A DNA stretch of 64,000 nt from M2408 sp040386975 (GTDB lineage: Bacteria; Bacteroidota; Bacteroidia; Flavobacteriales_D; Crocinitomicaceae). Where the stretch lies: positions 62,001 to 126,000 of the forward strand of contig JAZKEO010000007.1 of assembly GCA_040386975.1 (NCBI GenBank), in the 5' to 3' direction. Both the position numbers and the translations under genes were made by a program. The notes under the pieces are model-generated. The model worked only from the letters and a program-made list of their open reading frames with translations, was not told the DNA's origin and ran no database searches. Shown one piece after another: positions 42,829 to 52,112 of the stretch (position 1 is its first letter; the number at the start of each line of letters is the position of its first letter).

Positions 42829-45800
42829 ATGAGAATAAAACTCTATTTATTATTATTTTCTCTGGTAGGAATTAGTAATATATTTTCTCAAACACAAACC
42901 AATATAGTAGTTGATGCTTTATTGGATGGTACTACAACTAATACATGTAACGGTTTTATTATTGATTCAGGTGGACAAGGTGGTGATGGGTATGACAATA
43001 ATGAAGATGTAACATTTACAGTTTGTGCTGACAACCCAGATGATATAATTAATGTTCAATTTAATTTATTCGCTTTAGATCCAACCGATCAAAATCCAGC
43101 TCCAAATGTTACAAATGTAGATTTAATGTCTGTATTTGATGGAAACTCAACAGCAGCAATATCATTGGGAGATTATTCTGCGAATCAATTACAAGGAGTT
43201 TTAATTCAATGTACGCCACAAAATACAAGTGGATGTCTGACTTTTAGATTCACTTCAAATAACGTTGGAAATCCAGGTTTTTTTTCAGCAAGTGCTGCTT
43301 GTATAACACCTTGTGATGACCCAACAGCCGGAGGCGTCGTTTTGAGTGGAATAACAACAGACAGTATTCACGCTTGTATTGGTGAAACAATTTCCTTTCA
43401 AGATTTAGGTTCTTTTGCTCAACCAGGTTTTACAATTGCTGAATATAAATGGGATTTCATGGATGGGGCTGAAGCATTAGGTCAAAATGTTAATCATAGT
43501 TATACAGTAGCTGGACATTATAGAGTTCAATTATTTGTTAAAGATAATAATGGATGTACAAATAACAATCTTATCGATATAGACGTTTTAGTTGCAACTC
43601 CGCCAAATTTTATTAATTTTCAAGGAGATACAACTCTGTGTATTGGTGAGTCAATGCTTGCAACGGCAACACCATTATTGTATGAAAATACATGGACAGG
43701 TTTTAGCGGTGAGACATTAATCGATAATGGATGTATGACCGATAATCAGCTTGGAGTTGCTCAAAATGTGGATGTCGTTCAAACAGGTTTTTCTGCAGGA
43801 ACAACAATTACTGATATTTCACAAATTGTTTCACTTTGTATGGATATGGAACATACTTATATTGGTGATTTAGTTATCTCAATATCTTGTCCAAATGGTC
43901 AATCTGTTATTTTACACCAACAAAATAGTGGTAGTACATACTTGGGAGAACCAAATGAGCAAGATAATGTAGATTGTGATGATCCTACAACACAAGGAGT
44001 TCCTTTTTCTTATTGTTTTACATCGGATGCAATTCAAACATGGTCAGAATATGAAGAACAAAATCAATCACAAGGAGAATCTTTACCAGCTGGTGACTAT
44101 GAGCCAATTCAATCTTTAGGCGGTTTAGTTGGATGTCCTGCAAATGGTGTTTGGACCTTAACAGTTGTAGATAATTTTTCTGCAGATGACGGAACTGTTT
44201 TCAGTTTCGCTCTAAATTTAGATCCTTCTTTATATCCAGATGTGGTAGAATTTACTCCGAGTCACAGTCCGGATTTAGATTCTTCATACTGGACTTTTCC
44301 TGTTCCTTTTTCTTCGGGTCTATCGCCAAGTGCAGATACCATGTTAATCACTCCGACTCAAACAGGAGTTTTTTCCTACCAGTATAATGTCATCAATAGC
44401 TTTGGTTGTATGAATGATACAACTTTTAATATTACTGTGACAGAATTTACTTTACCAGTAGTTCTTTCAGATACAGCGGTTTGTCCAGGAAGTTCGATTT
44501 CTATGATTAATGGTTCTCAGAATAATTGTAATTATACGCTTAAATTATACGATTCTTTTGGCGATGGTTGGAATGGAAATAATCTCAAGGTTTCAGTAAA
44601 TGGTACAAATACTACGCATACCATACCTAATGATGGAGATTTTGCTCAATTTCAAATTCCTGTTAGTTTTGGAGATAATTTAGTCTTGACCTTTGATGGA
44701 GCAGGTAGTTTTATATATGAATGTAGTTATGAGTTGCTAAATTGTTCTGGTCAAGTTATTGTTAATGGAGAGTCTGAATTAGATACACAGCCAGTAGTTT
44801 TACAAGTTGGTTTGCCTGTTAGTGAACCAGTTGCTTTTGAATGGTCTCCTGCGGACGTTTTTGGTACACAGGTTAATTCTACCAACCCTTTTATTGCAAT
44901 ACCAAATGATATAGATGTAACACTAAAAATGTATCCTATAGCTCATCCTTTATGTTTTGCAACTGGTAACATGAAAGTTTCTTTACATCCGAATTCTTTT
45001 CCAGGTGTTGACTCCACTGTTTCTTTTTGTTTGACAACAGATCCTGAAGATTTTCATCAATTTTTAGGTCCAGGTGCAAGTGTTACGGGACAATGGTTGG
45101 CTCCTGATGGAAGTTTTGCAACGATGCCGATTGCTCCGCTTAATATGTTACAAGGAGATTACATTTATAATGTGAATACTAACGGGTGTATTGGACAAGC
45201 AACAATTACTGTTGCTGATTTTGAACAACAAATTATTCCCATTTTATCTTGTCCAAAACCAAATATTTGTTTGGGTGAGGAAGTTGTATTTTATGATTTA
45301 ACGACGAGTAATGATGTTGCAAATACATTTCTTACGTTTGGAGATGGATATTCTTTGAATTATGGTTTAGCAGATACCATGTTTACACATTTGTATGACA
45401 GTATTAAATCATATAGTTTAACCATGACAGTTACTTCACAAATGGGTTGTGTTTATTCAAATAATTTTGATAATATGATTAGTGTGAAGCAAGCTCCAAA
45501 AGCAAATTTCTTTGTTAATCCTGATGTAATTACAACATATGAACCTAAGGCAAATTTATTTAGTCAGAGTTCTGCAGATGCAGTAAAATTTGAATGGGAT
45601 TTACCTGGAGCTGAAATTGATACGGCAAATACAGAAAATACAAAAGCGACATATCCTCTTGGCATTGCTGGAGAATATCTAGCTACGCTCACAGTAGAAA
45701 ATTTCTATGGTTGTCGTGATTCAATTGCTAAAACAATTTTGATTCAAGATGATTTGTTGATGTATATACCAAATTCATTTACTCCTAATGGAGATATTCA

Positions 45801-46038
45801 TAACAATACTTGGGAGATTGCTATTAATGGGGCTGATCCAAATCGTTTTTCTTTAAAGGTATTTAACCGTTGGGGACAGTTGATTTTTGAAAGTAATGAT
45901 CCAAAAGCTGCTTGGGATGGAACCTATGGTAATGGAGGTTTAGTACAAGATGGAATGTATCAATGGAGAATAAATGGATTCAATACCTTGACGAATCAAG
46001 AGTTTGAACGTTCTGGATATTTGAACATATTTAAATAG
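42829..46038 (+). CDS. Giant surface protein: CUB-like, PKD and proprotein-convertase P domains, T9SS type B sorting domain
   Basis: 1069 residues. Signal peptide 1-20 (ends IFSQ). CUB-like domain about 27-163 (VDLMSVFDGNSTAAISLGDY, GCLTFRFTSN). PKD domain about 170-255 (EYKWDFMDG, GHYRVQLFVKDNNGC). A P domain about 290-470 (MDMEHTYIGDLVISISCPNG, GVWTLTVVDNFSADDGT). Later a second CUB-like stretch (YTLKLYDSFGDGWNGNNL) and two PKD-like segments (FEWDLPG). The type B sorting domain covers about 980-1069 (YIPNSFTPNGDIHNN, KVFNRWGQLIFESND, AWDGTYG, ending SGYLNIFK). Product of the T9SS, surface-exposed. Its sorting domain is a clear paralogue of that of the upstream gene. Confidence 0.92.
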   Translation: MRIKLYLLLFSLVGISNIFSQTQTNIVVDALLDGTTTNTCNGFIIDSGGQGGDGYDNNEDVTFTVCADNPDDIINVQFNLFALDPTDQNPAPNVTNVDLMSVFDGNSTAAISLGDYSANQLQGVLIQCTPQNTSGCLTFRFTSNNVGNPGFFSASAACITPCDDPTAGGVVLSGITTDSIHACIGETISFQDLGSFAQPGFTIAEYKWDFMDGAEALGQNVNHSYTVAGHYRVQLFVKDNNGCTNNNLIDIDVLVATPPNFINFQGDTTLCIGESMLATATPLLYENTWTGFSGETLIDNGCMTDNQLGVAQNVDVVQTGFSAGTTITDISQIVSLCMDMEHTYIGDLVISISCPNGQSVILHQQNSGSTYLGEPNEQDNVDCDDPTTQGVPFSYCFTSDAIQTWSEYEEQNQSQGESLPAGDYEPIQSLGGLVGCPANGVWTLTVVDNFSADDGTVFSFALNLDPSLYPDVVEFTPSHSPDLDSSYWTFPVPFSSGLSPSADTMLITPTQTGVFSYQYNVINSFGCMNDTTFNITVTEFTLPVVLSDTAVCPGSSISMINGSQNNCNYTLKLYDSFGDGWNGNNLKVSVNGTNTTHTIPNDGDFAQFQIPVSFGDNLVLTFDGAGSFIYECSYELLNCSGQVIVNGESELDTQPVVLQVGLPVSEPVAFEWSPADVFGTQVNSTNPFIAIPNDIDVTLKMYPIAHPLCFATGNMKVSLHPNSFPGVDSTVSFCLTTDPEDFHQFLGPGASVTGQWLAPDGSFATMPIAPLNMLQGDYIYNVNTNGCIGQATITVADFEQQIIPILSCPKPNICLGEEVVFYDLTTSNDVANTFLTFGDGYSLNYGLADTMFTHLYDSIKSYSLTMTVTSQMGCVYSNNFDNMISVKQAPKANFFVNPDVITTYEPKANLFSQSSADAVKFEWDLPGAEIDTANTENTKATYPLGIAGEYLATLTVENFYGCRDSIAKTILIQDDLLMYIPNSFTPNGDIHNNTWEIAINGADPNRFSLKVFNRWGQLIFESNDPKAAWDGTYGNGGLVQDGMYQWRINGFNTLTNQEFERSGYLNIFK

Positions 46039-46060
46039 TCAGAGTAGGTGAAAAAAGAAG

Positions 46061-46099
46061 AGTGAAGAGTTAAAAGTAAATTTAGTTTAACTCTTCACT
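46061..46099. terminator. Bidirectional terminator built from heptads
   Basis: AGTGAAGAGTTAAA (46061-46074) and TTTAACTCTTCACT (46086-46099) are perfect 14-bp arms around an 11-base loop, between two convergent genes. Each arm is two heptads (AGTGAAG, AGTTAAA), so the hairpin belongs to the heptad-tract family. Confidence 0.8.
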
Positions 46100-46108
46100 T
46101 TTAGTTTT

Positions 46109-47275
46109 TCACTTCTTACGACGTGTTTTTTCCTTTAAAATCAAAGATAATTCTCGACCTGTTTGACCAGCAACAGATGTGTTTTCATCAGCTCTTCTCA
46201 ACAAATAAGGAATCACTTCCTTGATTGGACCATAAGGAACGTATTTGGCTACGTTGTACATCGCGTTTGATAAATTAAAAGAAATGTGGTCACTCATACC
46301 AAGAAGTTGAGCAAAATAAATGCGTTTGTCATTTACGTCCAAGTTATTTTCTTGCATCAATTTTGTCAAATACAATGAACTTTCCTCGTTATGTGTTCCA
46401 GCACACAAAGCTAAACAATCAATGTTTTTAATGATAATTTCTAAAGCTCTGTTGTAATCTAAATCACTTGATAATTTGTCTTTTTGAATCGGTGAAGGAT
46501 AGGATTTTGCTAGAGCTCTTGCACGTTCTTTTTCCATGTAGGCACCACGAACAAGCTTTATTCCATAATGATAATTTTCTTTTTTTGCCTTTTCAATAGC
46601 TTTTTCTAAAAAGTCAATTCTATCGTGGCGATACATTTGTAAGGTGTTAAAAATAATCGCTTTTTCCTTATTAAACTTTAACATCATGTTTTCTGCAATA
46701 CGATCGATGATGTCTTGAATCCAAGATTCTTCAGCATCTATGAAAACTGGAATTTGAGTTTCAGATGCACGTAAACAAATACGTTCTACTCGAGAAATGA
46801 TTCCGTCAAGTTCCTTTTTGTCATTTTCTGAAAGCGTTTCTTCTGACAAATTTGCTTTTTCTAAGATGTCGAAACGAGCTATTCCAGTAATTTTGAAAAC
46901 AGCAAAAGGAATTGTGTTTGATTTACTTGCTCGATTTATTGTGTCAATAATTTCTAAAGTCGTGTGTTCGAAATCTTCTGAAGAAGTTTTTCCCTCAACG
47001 GAATAATCTAAAATAGTTCCAATTCCAAAAGCGCCCAAATTTTCAATTGCAGCGTCACATTCTTGAATGGTTTCTCCACCACAAAATTGCTGAAAAATTG
47101 TTTTTTTTATGATTCCATTAATTGGAAGATGAGCTTTCAAAGCAAAATTAGTTGCAGATTTTCCGAACTTCACAATACTTGGACTAGCAATAATTTTAAA
47201 AAGCCAATATGCTTTATTCAAATCGCGATTTGTTTTACTTTTAAAGGCAATTTCTGTATTTTCAAATGAAATCAT
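46109..47275 (-). CDS. Proline dehydrogenase
   Basis: 388 residues, a monofunctional FAD-dependent ProDH (PRODH/PutA barrel). Motifs: PVFIDAEESWIQDIIDR (about 175), NTLQMYRHDRIDFL, YGIKLVRGAYMEKERARA in two parts (IKLVRGAYMEKERARA), LCAGTHNEESSLYL, and near the C-terminus YLLRRADENTSVAGQTGRE, which includes the RRxxEN substrate-binding signature. It oxidises proline to pyrroline-5-carboxylate at the membrane, feeding electrons to quinone. A -7 box lies at 47308-47315. The P5C dehydrogenase partner is not nearby. Confidence 0.95.
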   Translation of the reverse strand: MISFENTEIAFKSKTNRDLNKAYWLFKIIASPSIVKFGKSATNFALKAHLPINGIIKKTIFQQFCGGETIQECDAAIENLGAFGIGTILDYSVEGKTSSEDFEHTTLEIIDTINRASKSNTIPFAVFKITGIARFDILEKANLSEETLSENDKKELDGIISRVERICLRASETQIPVFIDAEESWIQDIIDRIAENMMLKFNKEKAIIFNTLQMYRHDRIDFLEKAIEKAKKENYHYGIKLVRGAYMEKERARALAKSYPSPIQKDKLSSDLDYNRALEIIIKNIDCLALCAGTHNEESSLYLTKLMQENNLDVNDKRIYFAQLLGMSDHISFNLSNAMYNVAKYVPYGPIKEVIPYLLRRADENTSVAGQTGRELSLILKEKTRRKK

Positions 47276-47307
47276 TTTTTTATTTCAATTATATTAAACA
47301 ATCTTTA

Positions 47308-47315
47308 CAAAATTA
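47308..47315 (-). promoter_or_regulatory. -7 box for the proline dehydrogenase gene
   Basis: CAAAATTA reads TAATTTTG on the minus strand, 33 bases before ATG 47275. Confidence 0.45.
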
Positions 47316-47342
47316 ATTTCATTTTTTGAAATAGGAGCTTTT

Positions 47343-47377
47343 TTTGAAATTTAGTTCTCAAATAAATAGTAATTTTG
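47343..47377 (+). promoter_or_regulatory. Promoter of aroB
   Basis: TTTG (47343-47346), a 23-base spacer and TAATTTTG (47370-47377) match the Bacteroidetes -33/-7 arrangement. ATG 47385 is seven bases downstream, so the leader is minimal. Confidence 0.6.
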
Positions 47378-47384
47378 AAGCGTT

Positions 47385-48455
47385 ATGACAAAAATCATCA
47401 AAGCCTTGGACTATTCAATTGAATTTGGATCAATTTTAGAATCTAATTTCCAACATTTATTGAGTACAAGTTATTCGAAATCAAAGAAAATTATTTTGGT
47501 GGATGAAAACACGCATGAATATTGTTTGGAATACTTGATTACATCTTTCCCAGAATTGGCTGAAGCAGAAGTCATGCTTTTACCTCAAGGAGAAGAAAAT
47601 AAGGTCATGGAAGTTTGTTTTCAGGTTTGGGAAGCGATGTCTGAATATAAAATTTCCCGAAAAGATTTAATCATCAATCTTGGAGGTGGAATGGTTACCG
47701 ATATGGGTGGATTTATTGCAGCTATTTACAAGCGAGGACTCGATTTTATCAATATTCCTACAACACTTTTGGCTATGGTTGATGCTTCTGTTGGTGGAAA
47801 AACAGGAATAGATTTAGGTTCTTATAAAAATCAATTGGGAGTTTTTGCCAATCCAAAAGCGATTTTTGTTGATGAAGCTTTTTTGTCAACGTTGCCTCAA
47901 GAGGAACTGAACAATGGATTAGCTGAAATGTTGAAGCATGCTTTAATTAAAGATGTTGAACATTGGGCTAATTTGATTGATTTTGAAAACAATCCTTTTT
48001 CTTTAGAGAAAATCATGCATTCAGTTTCGATTAAAAATGAAATTGTGTTAGCTGATCCTAAAGAGGAGAATGAACGCAAAAAGTTAAATTTTGGACACAC
48101 TTTTGGTCATGCGATTGAAGGTTTTTTTCTTCATTCAGAAAATCAAATCAAACATGGTCATGCGGTAGCTCTAGGGATTTTATGTGAAACGTATTTATCT
48201 TATTTAAGAGGGAAAATTACCATTGAAGTTTACAATTTAATTCACGAAATTATTGAATCTGATTTTGAAATGATTCGTATTGAAGAAGAACATTTTGATG
48301 CTCTTATTGGATTAATGCAGCAAGACAAAAAAAATCGTGAAAGTAAAATTTTGTGTGTTTTGTTGAATGAAATTGGGGATTGTTCTTTTGATGAAGAAAT
48401 TACAAAAGATGAAATTTTGGAGGTTTTAAAAGAAATTTTTAAAAGTGAAAAGTGA
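47385..48455 (+). CDS. aroB: 3-dehydroquinate synthase
   Basis: 356 residues. NAD- and metal-dependent second enzyme of the shikimate pathway, converting DAHP to 3-dehydroquinate. Motifs: LVDENTHEYC near the start, LPQGEENKVMEVC, INLGGGMVTDMGGFIAA, NIPTTLLAMVDASVGGKTGID in two parts (IPTTLLAMVDASVGGKTG), ANPKAIFVDEAFLSTLP, ELNNGLAEMLKHALIKD (metal Glu), and LNFGHTFGHAIEGF and KHGHAVALGI (metal His). The last residues FKSEK and the TGA stop lie within a heptad tract shared with the convergent merR gene. Confidence 0.97.
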   Translation: MTKIIKALDYSIEFGSILESNFQHLLSTSYSKSKKIILVDENTHEYCLEYLITSFPELAEAEVMLLPQGEENKVMEVCFQVWEAMSEYKISRKDLIINLGGGMVTDMGGFIAAIYKRGLDFINIPTTLLAMVDASVGGKTGIDLGSYKNQLGVFANPKAIFVDEAFLSTLPQEELNNGLAEMLKHALIKDVEHWANLIDFENNPFSLEKIMHSVSIKNEIVLADPKEENERKKLNFGHTFGHAIEGFFLHSENQIKHGHAVALGILCETYLSYLRGKITIEVYNLIHEIIESDFEMIRIEEEHFDALIGLMQQDKKNRESKILCVLLNEIGDCSFDEEITKDEILEVLKEIFKSEK

Positions 48456-48479
48456 AGAGTTAAAAAGTGAAGAGTTACT
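48444..48479. repeat. Heptad tract holding both aroB and merR stop codons
   Basis: AGTGAAA, AGTGAAG, AGTTAAA, one extra A, AGTGAAG, AGTTACT. The aroB stop TGA is at 48453-48455 and the merR-type gene's TAA at 48475-48477 on the other strand. Confidence 0.85.
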
Positions 48480-48846
48480 TTAAATCCAACAATCGCTTTT
48501 TAATGTCTTCCAATTTTGATATCAATTCTTCTTTTGATTGATTTTCGGATGCTGAACCAGTCGAATTAATGGAAGCTGAGCTTGTCGAAGCTTTAGATGA
48601 TTTCAATGATTTTTTTGCACCTTCAAGGGTAAAGCCTTCATTTTTAACCAAATGGTAAATCTTGTTAAAATTTTGAATGTCTTTTACAGAGTATAAGCGG
48701 TTTCCTTTTTGTGTTTTTTTTGATGCTTCGAAATTAAATTCTTTCTCCCAAAACCTTATTAGAGAAGGGTTTACGTTAAATAGCTTTGCGACTTCTCCGA
48801 TAGGATAGTAGAGTTTTTTTAAGTCTTTTATTTCTAATTCGGTCAA
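48475..48846 (-). CDS. MerR-family transcriptional regulator
   Basis: 123 residues with an N-terminal MerR winged helix: LYYPIGEVAKLFNVNPSLIRFWE, split as YYPIGEVAKLFNV and SLIRFWEKEF, then GNRLYSVKDIQNFNKIYHLV and GFTLEGAKKSL. A short C-terminal coiled coil (ISKLEDIKKRLLDLK) likely dimerises it; there is no effector domain. The only possible start codon is TTG at 48846, since a stop lies four codons upstream and no ATG precedes the HTH. The linker KASTSSASINSTGSASENQ is encoded by two tandem TTCGAC-type elements. Divergent from the NlpC/P60 gene. Confidence 0.88.
   Translation of the reverse strand: MTELEIKDLKKLYYPIGEVAKLFNVNPSLIRFWEKEFNFEASKKTQKGNRLYSVKDIQNFNKIYHLVKNEGFTLEGAKKSLKSSKASTSSASINSTGSASENQSKEELISKLEDIKKRLLDLK
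48551..48593 (-). repeat. Two in-frame TTCGAC(AAGC)TCAGC elements in the merR gene
   Basis: GCTGAACCAGTCGAA (48551-48565) and GCTGAGCTTGTCGAA (48575-48589) lie 24 bases apart and encode STGSASENQ and STSSASIN. The second contains the same 13-mer as the loop at 4805-4817. Confidence 0.8.
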
Positions 48847-48878
48847 AGCGTGGATTTTTTATTCTGTGAAATTAATAC

Positions 48879-48886
48879 TATTTTTG
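48879..48886 (+). promoter_or_regulatory. -7 box for the NlpC/P60 gene
   Basis: TATTTTTG matches TAnnTTTG and ends eight bases before ATG 48895. This supports the ATG at 48895 over one at 48850, which lies upstream of the box. Confidence 0.6.
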
Positions 48887-48894
48887 CAATCGCA

Positions 48895-49506
48895 ATGATA
48901 AAATCATACAAATATATACTTTTTTTCAGTGCTTTTGTACTTTTTCTTACTAGCAATTCCTTTGCTCAAGTGGAAAGCGATTCTACAAAAACAAGCATTG
49001 AAACTGCAAGTATTTCTGGTGATTCTTTGTCAAATGATAGTTTAAAAACAGCTTTTGTACCTTATAAAAATAGCCAACAAGTTGATGCTTTAATTTCTTA
49101 TGCAAAAAAATTCTTAGGAACTCCTTATCGTTATTCTGGGACAACTCCTTCAGGATTTGATTGTTCAGGTTTTATCTCTTACATTTTCGGAAATTTTGGT
49201 GTTGAATTAACACATTCTTCTTATGGTATGGCTGAATTTGGTAAAACAGTTAAATTATCAGACATACGTCCAGGTGATTTGATGTATTTTAAAGGGAGTA
49301 GCACAAAATCTTCTCGTATTGGTCACGTAGCCATGGTAATTGACGTTACACCAGACGCAATCAAATTCATTCACTCTTCTACTTCTCGTGGTGTTGTTGT
49401 GGATAATTTCAAAACGAGCAGGTATTTTATTCCACGTTATGTAATGACAAAACGTTTGGATTATGGGGTGACAGATGAAAAACCTGTTGTTACGTCACCT
49501 GAGTAG
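48895..49506 (+). CDS. NlpC/P60 (C40) peptidoglycan endopeptidase
   Basis: 203 residues from ATG 48895. Signal peptide MIKSYKYILFFSAF...NSFAQ (about 25). After an S/T-rich linker, the NlpC/P60 domain (about 65-190) has YAKKFLGTPYRYSG, catalytic Cys in GFDCSGFISYI, His in SRIGHVAMVID and a third polar residue in KFIHSSTSRG. Family role: cleaves D-gamma-glutamyl-meso-diaminopimelate-type bonds in peptidoglycan, in the periplasm. Its stop abuts the priA stop with no base between (convergent). Confidence 0.93.
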   Translation: MIKSYKYILFFSAFVLFLTSNSFAQVESDSTKTSIETASISGDSLSNDSLKTAFVPYKNSQQVDALISYAKKFLGTPYRYSGTTPSGFDCSGFISYIFGNFGVELTHSSYGMAEFGKTVKLSDIRPGDLMYFKGSSTKSSRIGHVAMVIDVTPDAIKFIHSSTSRGVVVDNFKTSRYFIPRYVMTKRLDYGVTDEKPVVTSPE

Positions 49507-51990
49507 TTAATTAGGGTCAACATCAATAACAATCTTCACCGCCTTATTCGACGGAGCAGCATAAAAAGCATCAATCAGTTCTTGCAATCTTTCTTTTACT
49601 TTTGACGGAGAAACTTCTCGCTCAATTTTAAGTGTAATTTGCTTCAAAAATTGATTGTTAATACGTTTGATTAAAGGAAATTCTGGACCTAAAACACGTT
49701 CTTTGAACACGTTTTGCATCGCTTTTGCCAAATGTTGAGCAGAAGCGTTTAGTTCATTCTCGTTTCTACTTTTTAAAGTGATGCGAATGAGTTTGTAGAA
49801 CGGCGGGTAAAAGAAATTACGTCTTTCTACAATTTCACTCGAATAAAATTCTTTGTAGTTGTTTTCAATCACTTTTTGGATAATCCAATGATCGGGAACA
49901 CGAGCTTGAATGATGACTTTTCCTCTTTTTTTCTTTCTTCCAGCACGACCGGCAACTTGTGTCATGAGTTGAAAACTGCGTTCAAAAGCTCTGAAATCTG
50001 GACGATTTAAAAGCATGTCGGCATCTAAAATCCCAACCAAACTTACATTGTCAAAATCCAAGCCTTTTGTCACCATTTGAGTTCCAATCAAAATGTCAAT
50101 TTTTTTATCTTCAAAATCCGAAATGATTGTTTGATAAGCATTTTTTGAACGTGTGGAATCTAAATCCATGCGTGAAATGGTAATTGTCGGGAAAAGTACT
50201 TGTAAATCATCTTCCACTTTTTCTGTTCCAAAACCAAGCATTTTCAAGCGATTACTTCCACAATCGTGGCATGTACCCATTGGTGGCGATGCAAATCCAC
50301 AGTAGTGACATTTCAAAGAATTTGTATGTTTGTGATAAGTCAGTGAGACATCACAATTTTTACATTTAGGAATCCAAGCACATACTTCACAACTCCAAAC
50401 GGCAGTAAACCCTCTTCTATTTTGAAATAAAATCACTTGTTCGCCTAAATCCAAGGATTCTTGAATATGAGTAACAAGAAAAGAAGAAAAATGTTCGTGC
50501 ATGCTTTTCTCACGTTGTTCTTTCTTTACATCCGCTACTAGAATTTCTGGCAACTGAATTCCACCAAAACGTTCACTGATTTCGACCAACGAAAATTTTC
50601 CACTTTTTGCATTGAAATAGCTTTCTATTGATGGCGTTGCCGAACCGAGTAGAACTTTTGCATTAAACGATTTTGCTAAAACAAAAGCACAATCTCGTGC
50701 ATTGTATCTTGGCGATGGATCATATTGTTTAAAAGAAGTTTCATGTTCTTCATCGACAATGACTAAGCCTAAATTTTGATAAGGTAAAAAAATGGATGAT
50801 CTTGCCCCCAAAATGATACGGAAGCGTTCTGGATGATTGACCAAAACATGATTCCAAATTTCTACACGTTCATTTTGGTTGAATTTAGAATGATACACAC
50901 CAACTAAATCGCCAAAATAAGCCGCAAGTCGTCTGATAAGTTGTGTTGTTAAAGCAATTTCAGGTAAAAGGAATAAAACTTGTTTTCCGAGTTTTAGTTG
51001 TTCTTCTATGAGTTCAACGTAAATTTCTGTTTTTCCTGATCCAGTAACACCGTGAAGTAAACAAACATCTTTTTCAAGGAAATTAGCTCTAATTTCTCCT
51101 AGGGCTCTATCTTGAAAATCTGAAAGTTGTTTTCTGTGAAGTAATTCCTTATCCGTTTTTTCAAAACGATCTATTTGCAATCTTTTTGACTCGATGACAC
51201 CATTTTTCTCTAAAGTTGTTAGAGCTGAAACAGAAATTTCTTTTTCAACTAACAGTTTTTTTGCCACAAATGATTGTTCAATTTGCTGCATATCAATCTC
51301 TTGTAAAAGAGCAATCAAAGCGGTAAATTGTTTCTCTTTTGCTTTATGATGTTCTAATTTCTCTAGGTATAAATTTAATTTTTCTTCGTTGTGGTACTCT
51401 TTTGTAAGCGAGTAGAAAATTCCTGTTTTTGGAACGTATTTGTAGCTGAGTTCTTCTTGTGAAATGACGGTACGTGTGTCAATTAATTCCTTAACAATTG
51501 GATGAATGGTTTTAATTCCAATGATTTCTGAAATTTCTTTTAAGTCTAAGACTTCTTGAATTTCAAGAGCTTCCACAATTTGAAATTGTCTGTCCGTTAA
51601 ATGTGCTGTTGCTCCGTCAAAATCAGGATGAAGTGTGATTTTAGTTTCAGAAGCTAATTTGAAGTTTGAAGGCAAAGCAGCGTTCATCACATCGCCAATT
51701 GGAGCCATGTAATAGGATGAAATCCACTTCCAAAAATTGTATTGATTTCCAGTAATAATTGGATTTTCGTCCAATAAATGTTCGATGTATTTTACTTGGT
51801 AATTTTGAGGAACATTTTCATGAATTTTTGTGACAATTGCTGTGTAAAGTTTTCCTTTTCCAAAAGGTACAACAACGCGCATTCCGGATTTTATGAGCTC
51901 GTTCATCTCGAAAGGAACTCGATACGAAAATTCATTTTTCACCGCTAAAGGAATGATAACATCAGCGAATAAAGTTTTGCGTTCACTCAT
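49507..51990 (-). CDS. priA: Primosomal replication protein N' (PriA helicase)
   Basis: 827 residues, a little longer than typical. N-terminal 3'-DNA-binding domain (VIIPLAVKNEFSYRVP, RVVVPFGKGKLYTAIV). Walker A GVTGSGKTEIYVEL (about 316), Walker B LVIVDEEHETSFKQYDPSPRYNARD in part (DEEHE). Zinc-binding cysteines between about 530 and 575 (CEVCAWIPKCKNCD, CHYCGF, CHDCGS). Helicase C motifs GFGTEKVEDDL, LIGTQMVTKGLDFDNVSLVG in part (GTQMVTKGLDF) and VAGRAGRKKKRGKV. It restarts stalled replication forks in the cytoplasm. Confidence 0.98.
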   Translation of the reverse strand: MSERKTLFADVIIPLAVKNEFSYRVPFEMNELIKSGMRVVVPFGKGKLYTAIVTKIHENVPQNYQVKYIEHLLDENPIITGNQYNFWKWISSYYMAPIGDVMNAALPSNFKLASETKITLHPDFDGATAHLTDRQFQIVEALEIQEVLDLKEISEIIGIKTIHPIVKELIDTRTVISQEELSYKYVPKTGIFYSLTKEYHNEEKLNLYLEKLEHHKAKEKQFTALIALLQEIDMQQIEQSFVAKKLLVEKEISVSALTTLEKNGVIESKRLQIDRFEKTDKELLHRKQLSDFQDRALGEIRANFLEKDVCLLHGVTGSGKTEIYVELIEEQLKLGKQVLFLLPEIALTTQLIRRLAAYFGDLVGVYHSKFNQNERVEIWNHVLVNHPERFRIILGARSSIFLPYQNLGLVIVDEEHETSFKQYDPSPRYNARDCAFVLAKSFNAKVLLGSATPSIESYFNAKSGKFSLVEISERFGGIQLPEILVADVKKEQREKSMHEHFSSFLVTHIQESLDLGEQVILFQNRRGFTAVWSCEVCAWIPKCKNCDVSLTYHKHTNSLKCHYCGFASPPMGTCHDCGSNRLKMLGFGTEKVEDDLQVLFPTITISRMDLDSTRSKNAYQTIISDFEDKKIDILIGTQMVTKGLDFDNVSLVGILDADMLLNRPDFRAFERSFQLMTQVAGRAGRKKKRGKVIIQARVPDHWIIQKVIENNYKEFYSSEIVERRNFFYPPFYKLIRITLKSRNENELNASAQHLAKAMQNVFKERVLGPEFPLIKRINNQFLKQITLKIEREVSPSKVKERLQELIDAFYAAPSNKAVKIVIDVDPN

Positions 51991-52023
51991 GATGTAAAGG
52001 TAAAAATAAAATTAGAAATTTGA

Positions 52024-52058
52024 AGTGAAGAGTTAACAATGAAGAATTAAAAGTTACT
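52024..52058. repeat. Heptad tract upstream of priA
   Basis: AGTGAAG, AGTTAAC, AATGAAG, AATTAAA, AGTTACT, uninterrupted. It lies between the priA start (51990) and the stop of the lipoprotein gene (52113). Confidence 0.8.
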
Positions 52059-52112
52059 TCTGTACTTCTTCAGATTATTGATCCTTGAGTCTAACTTCTA
52101 AAATCAAGCAGG

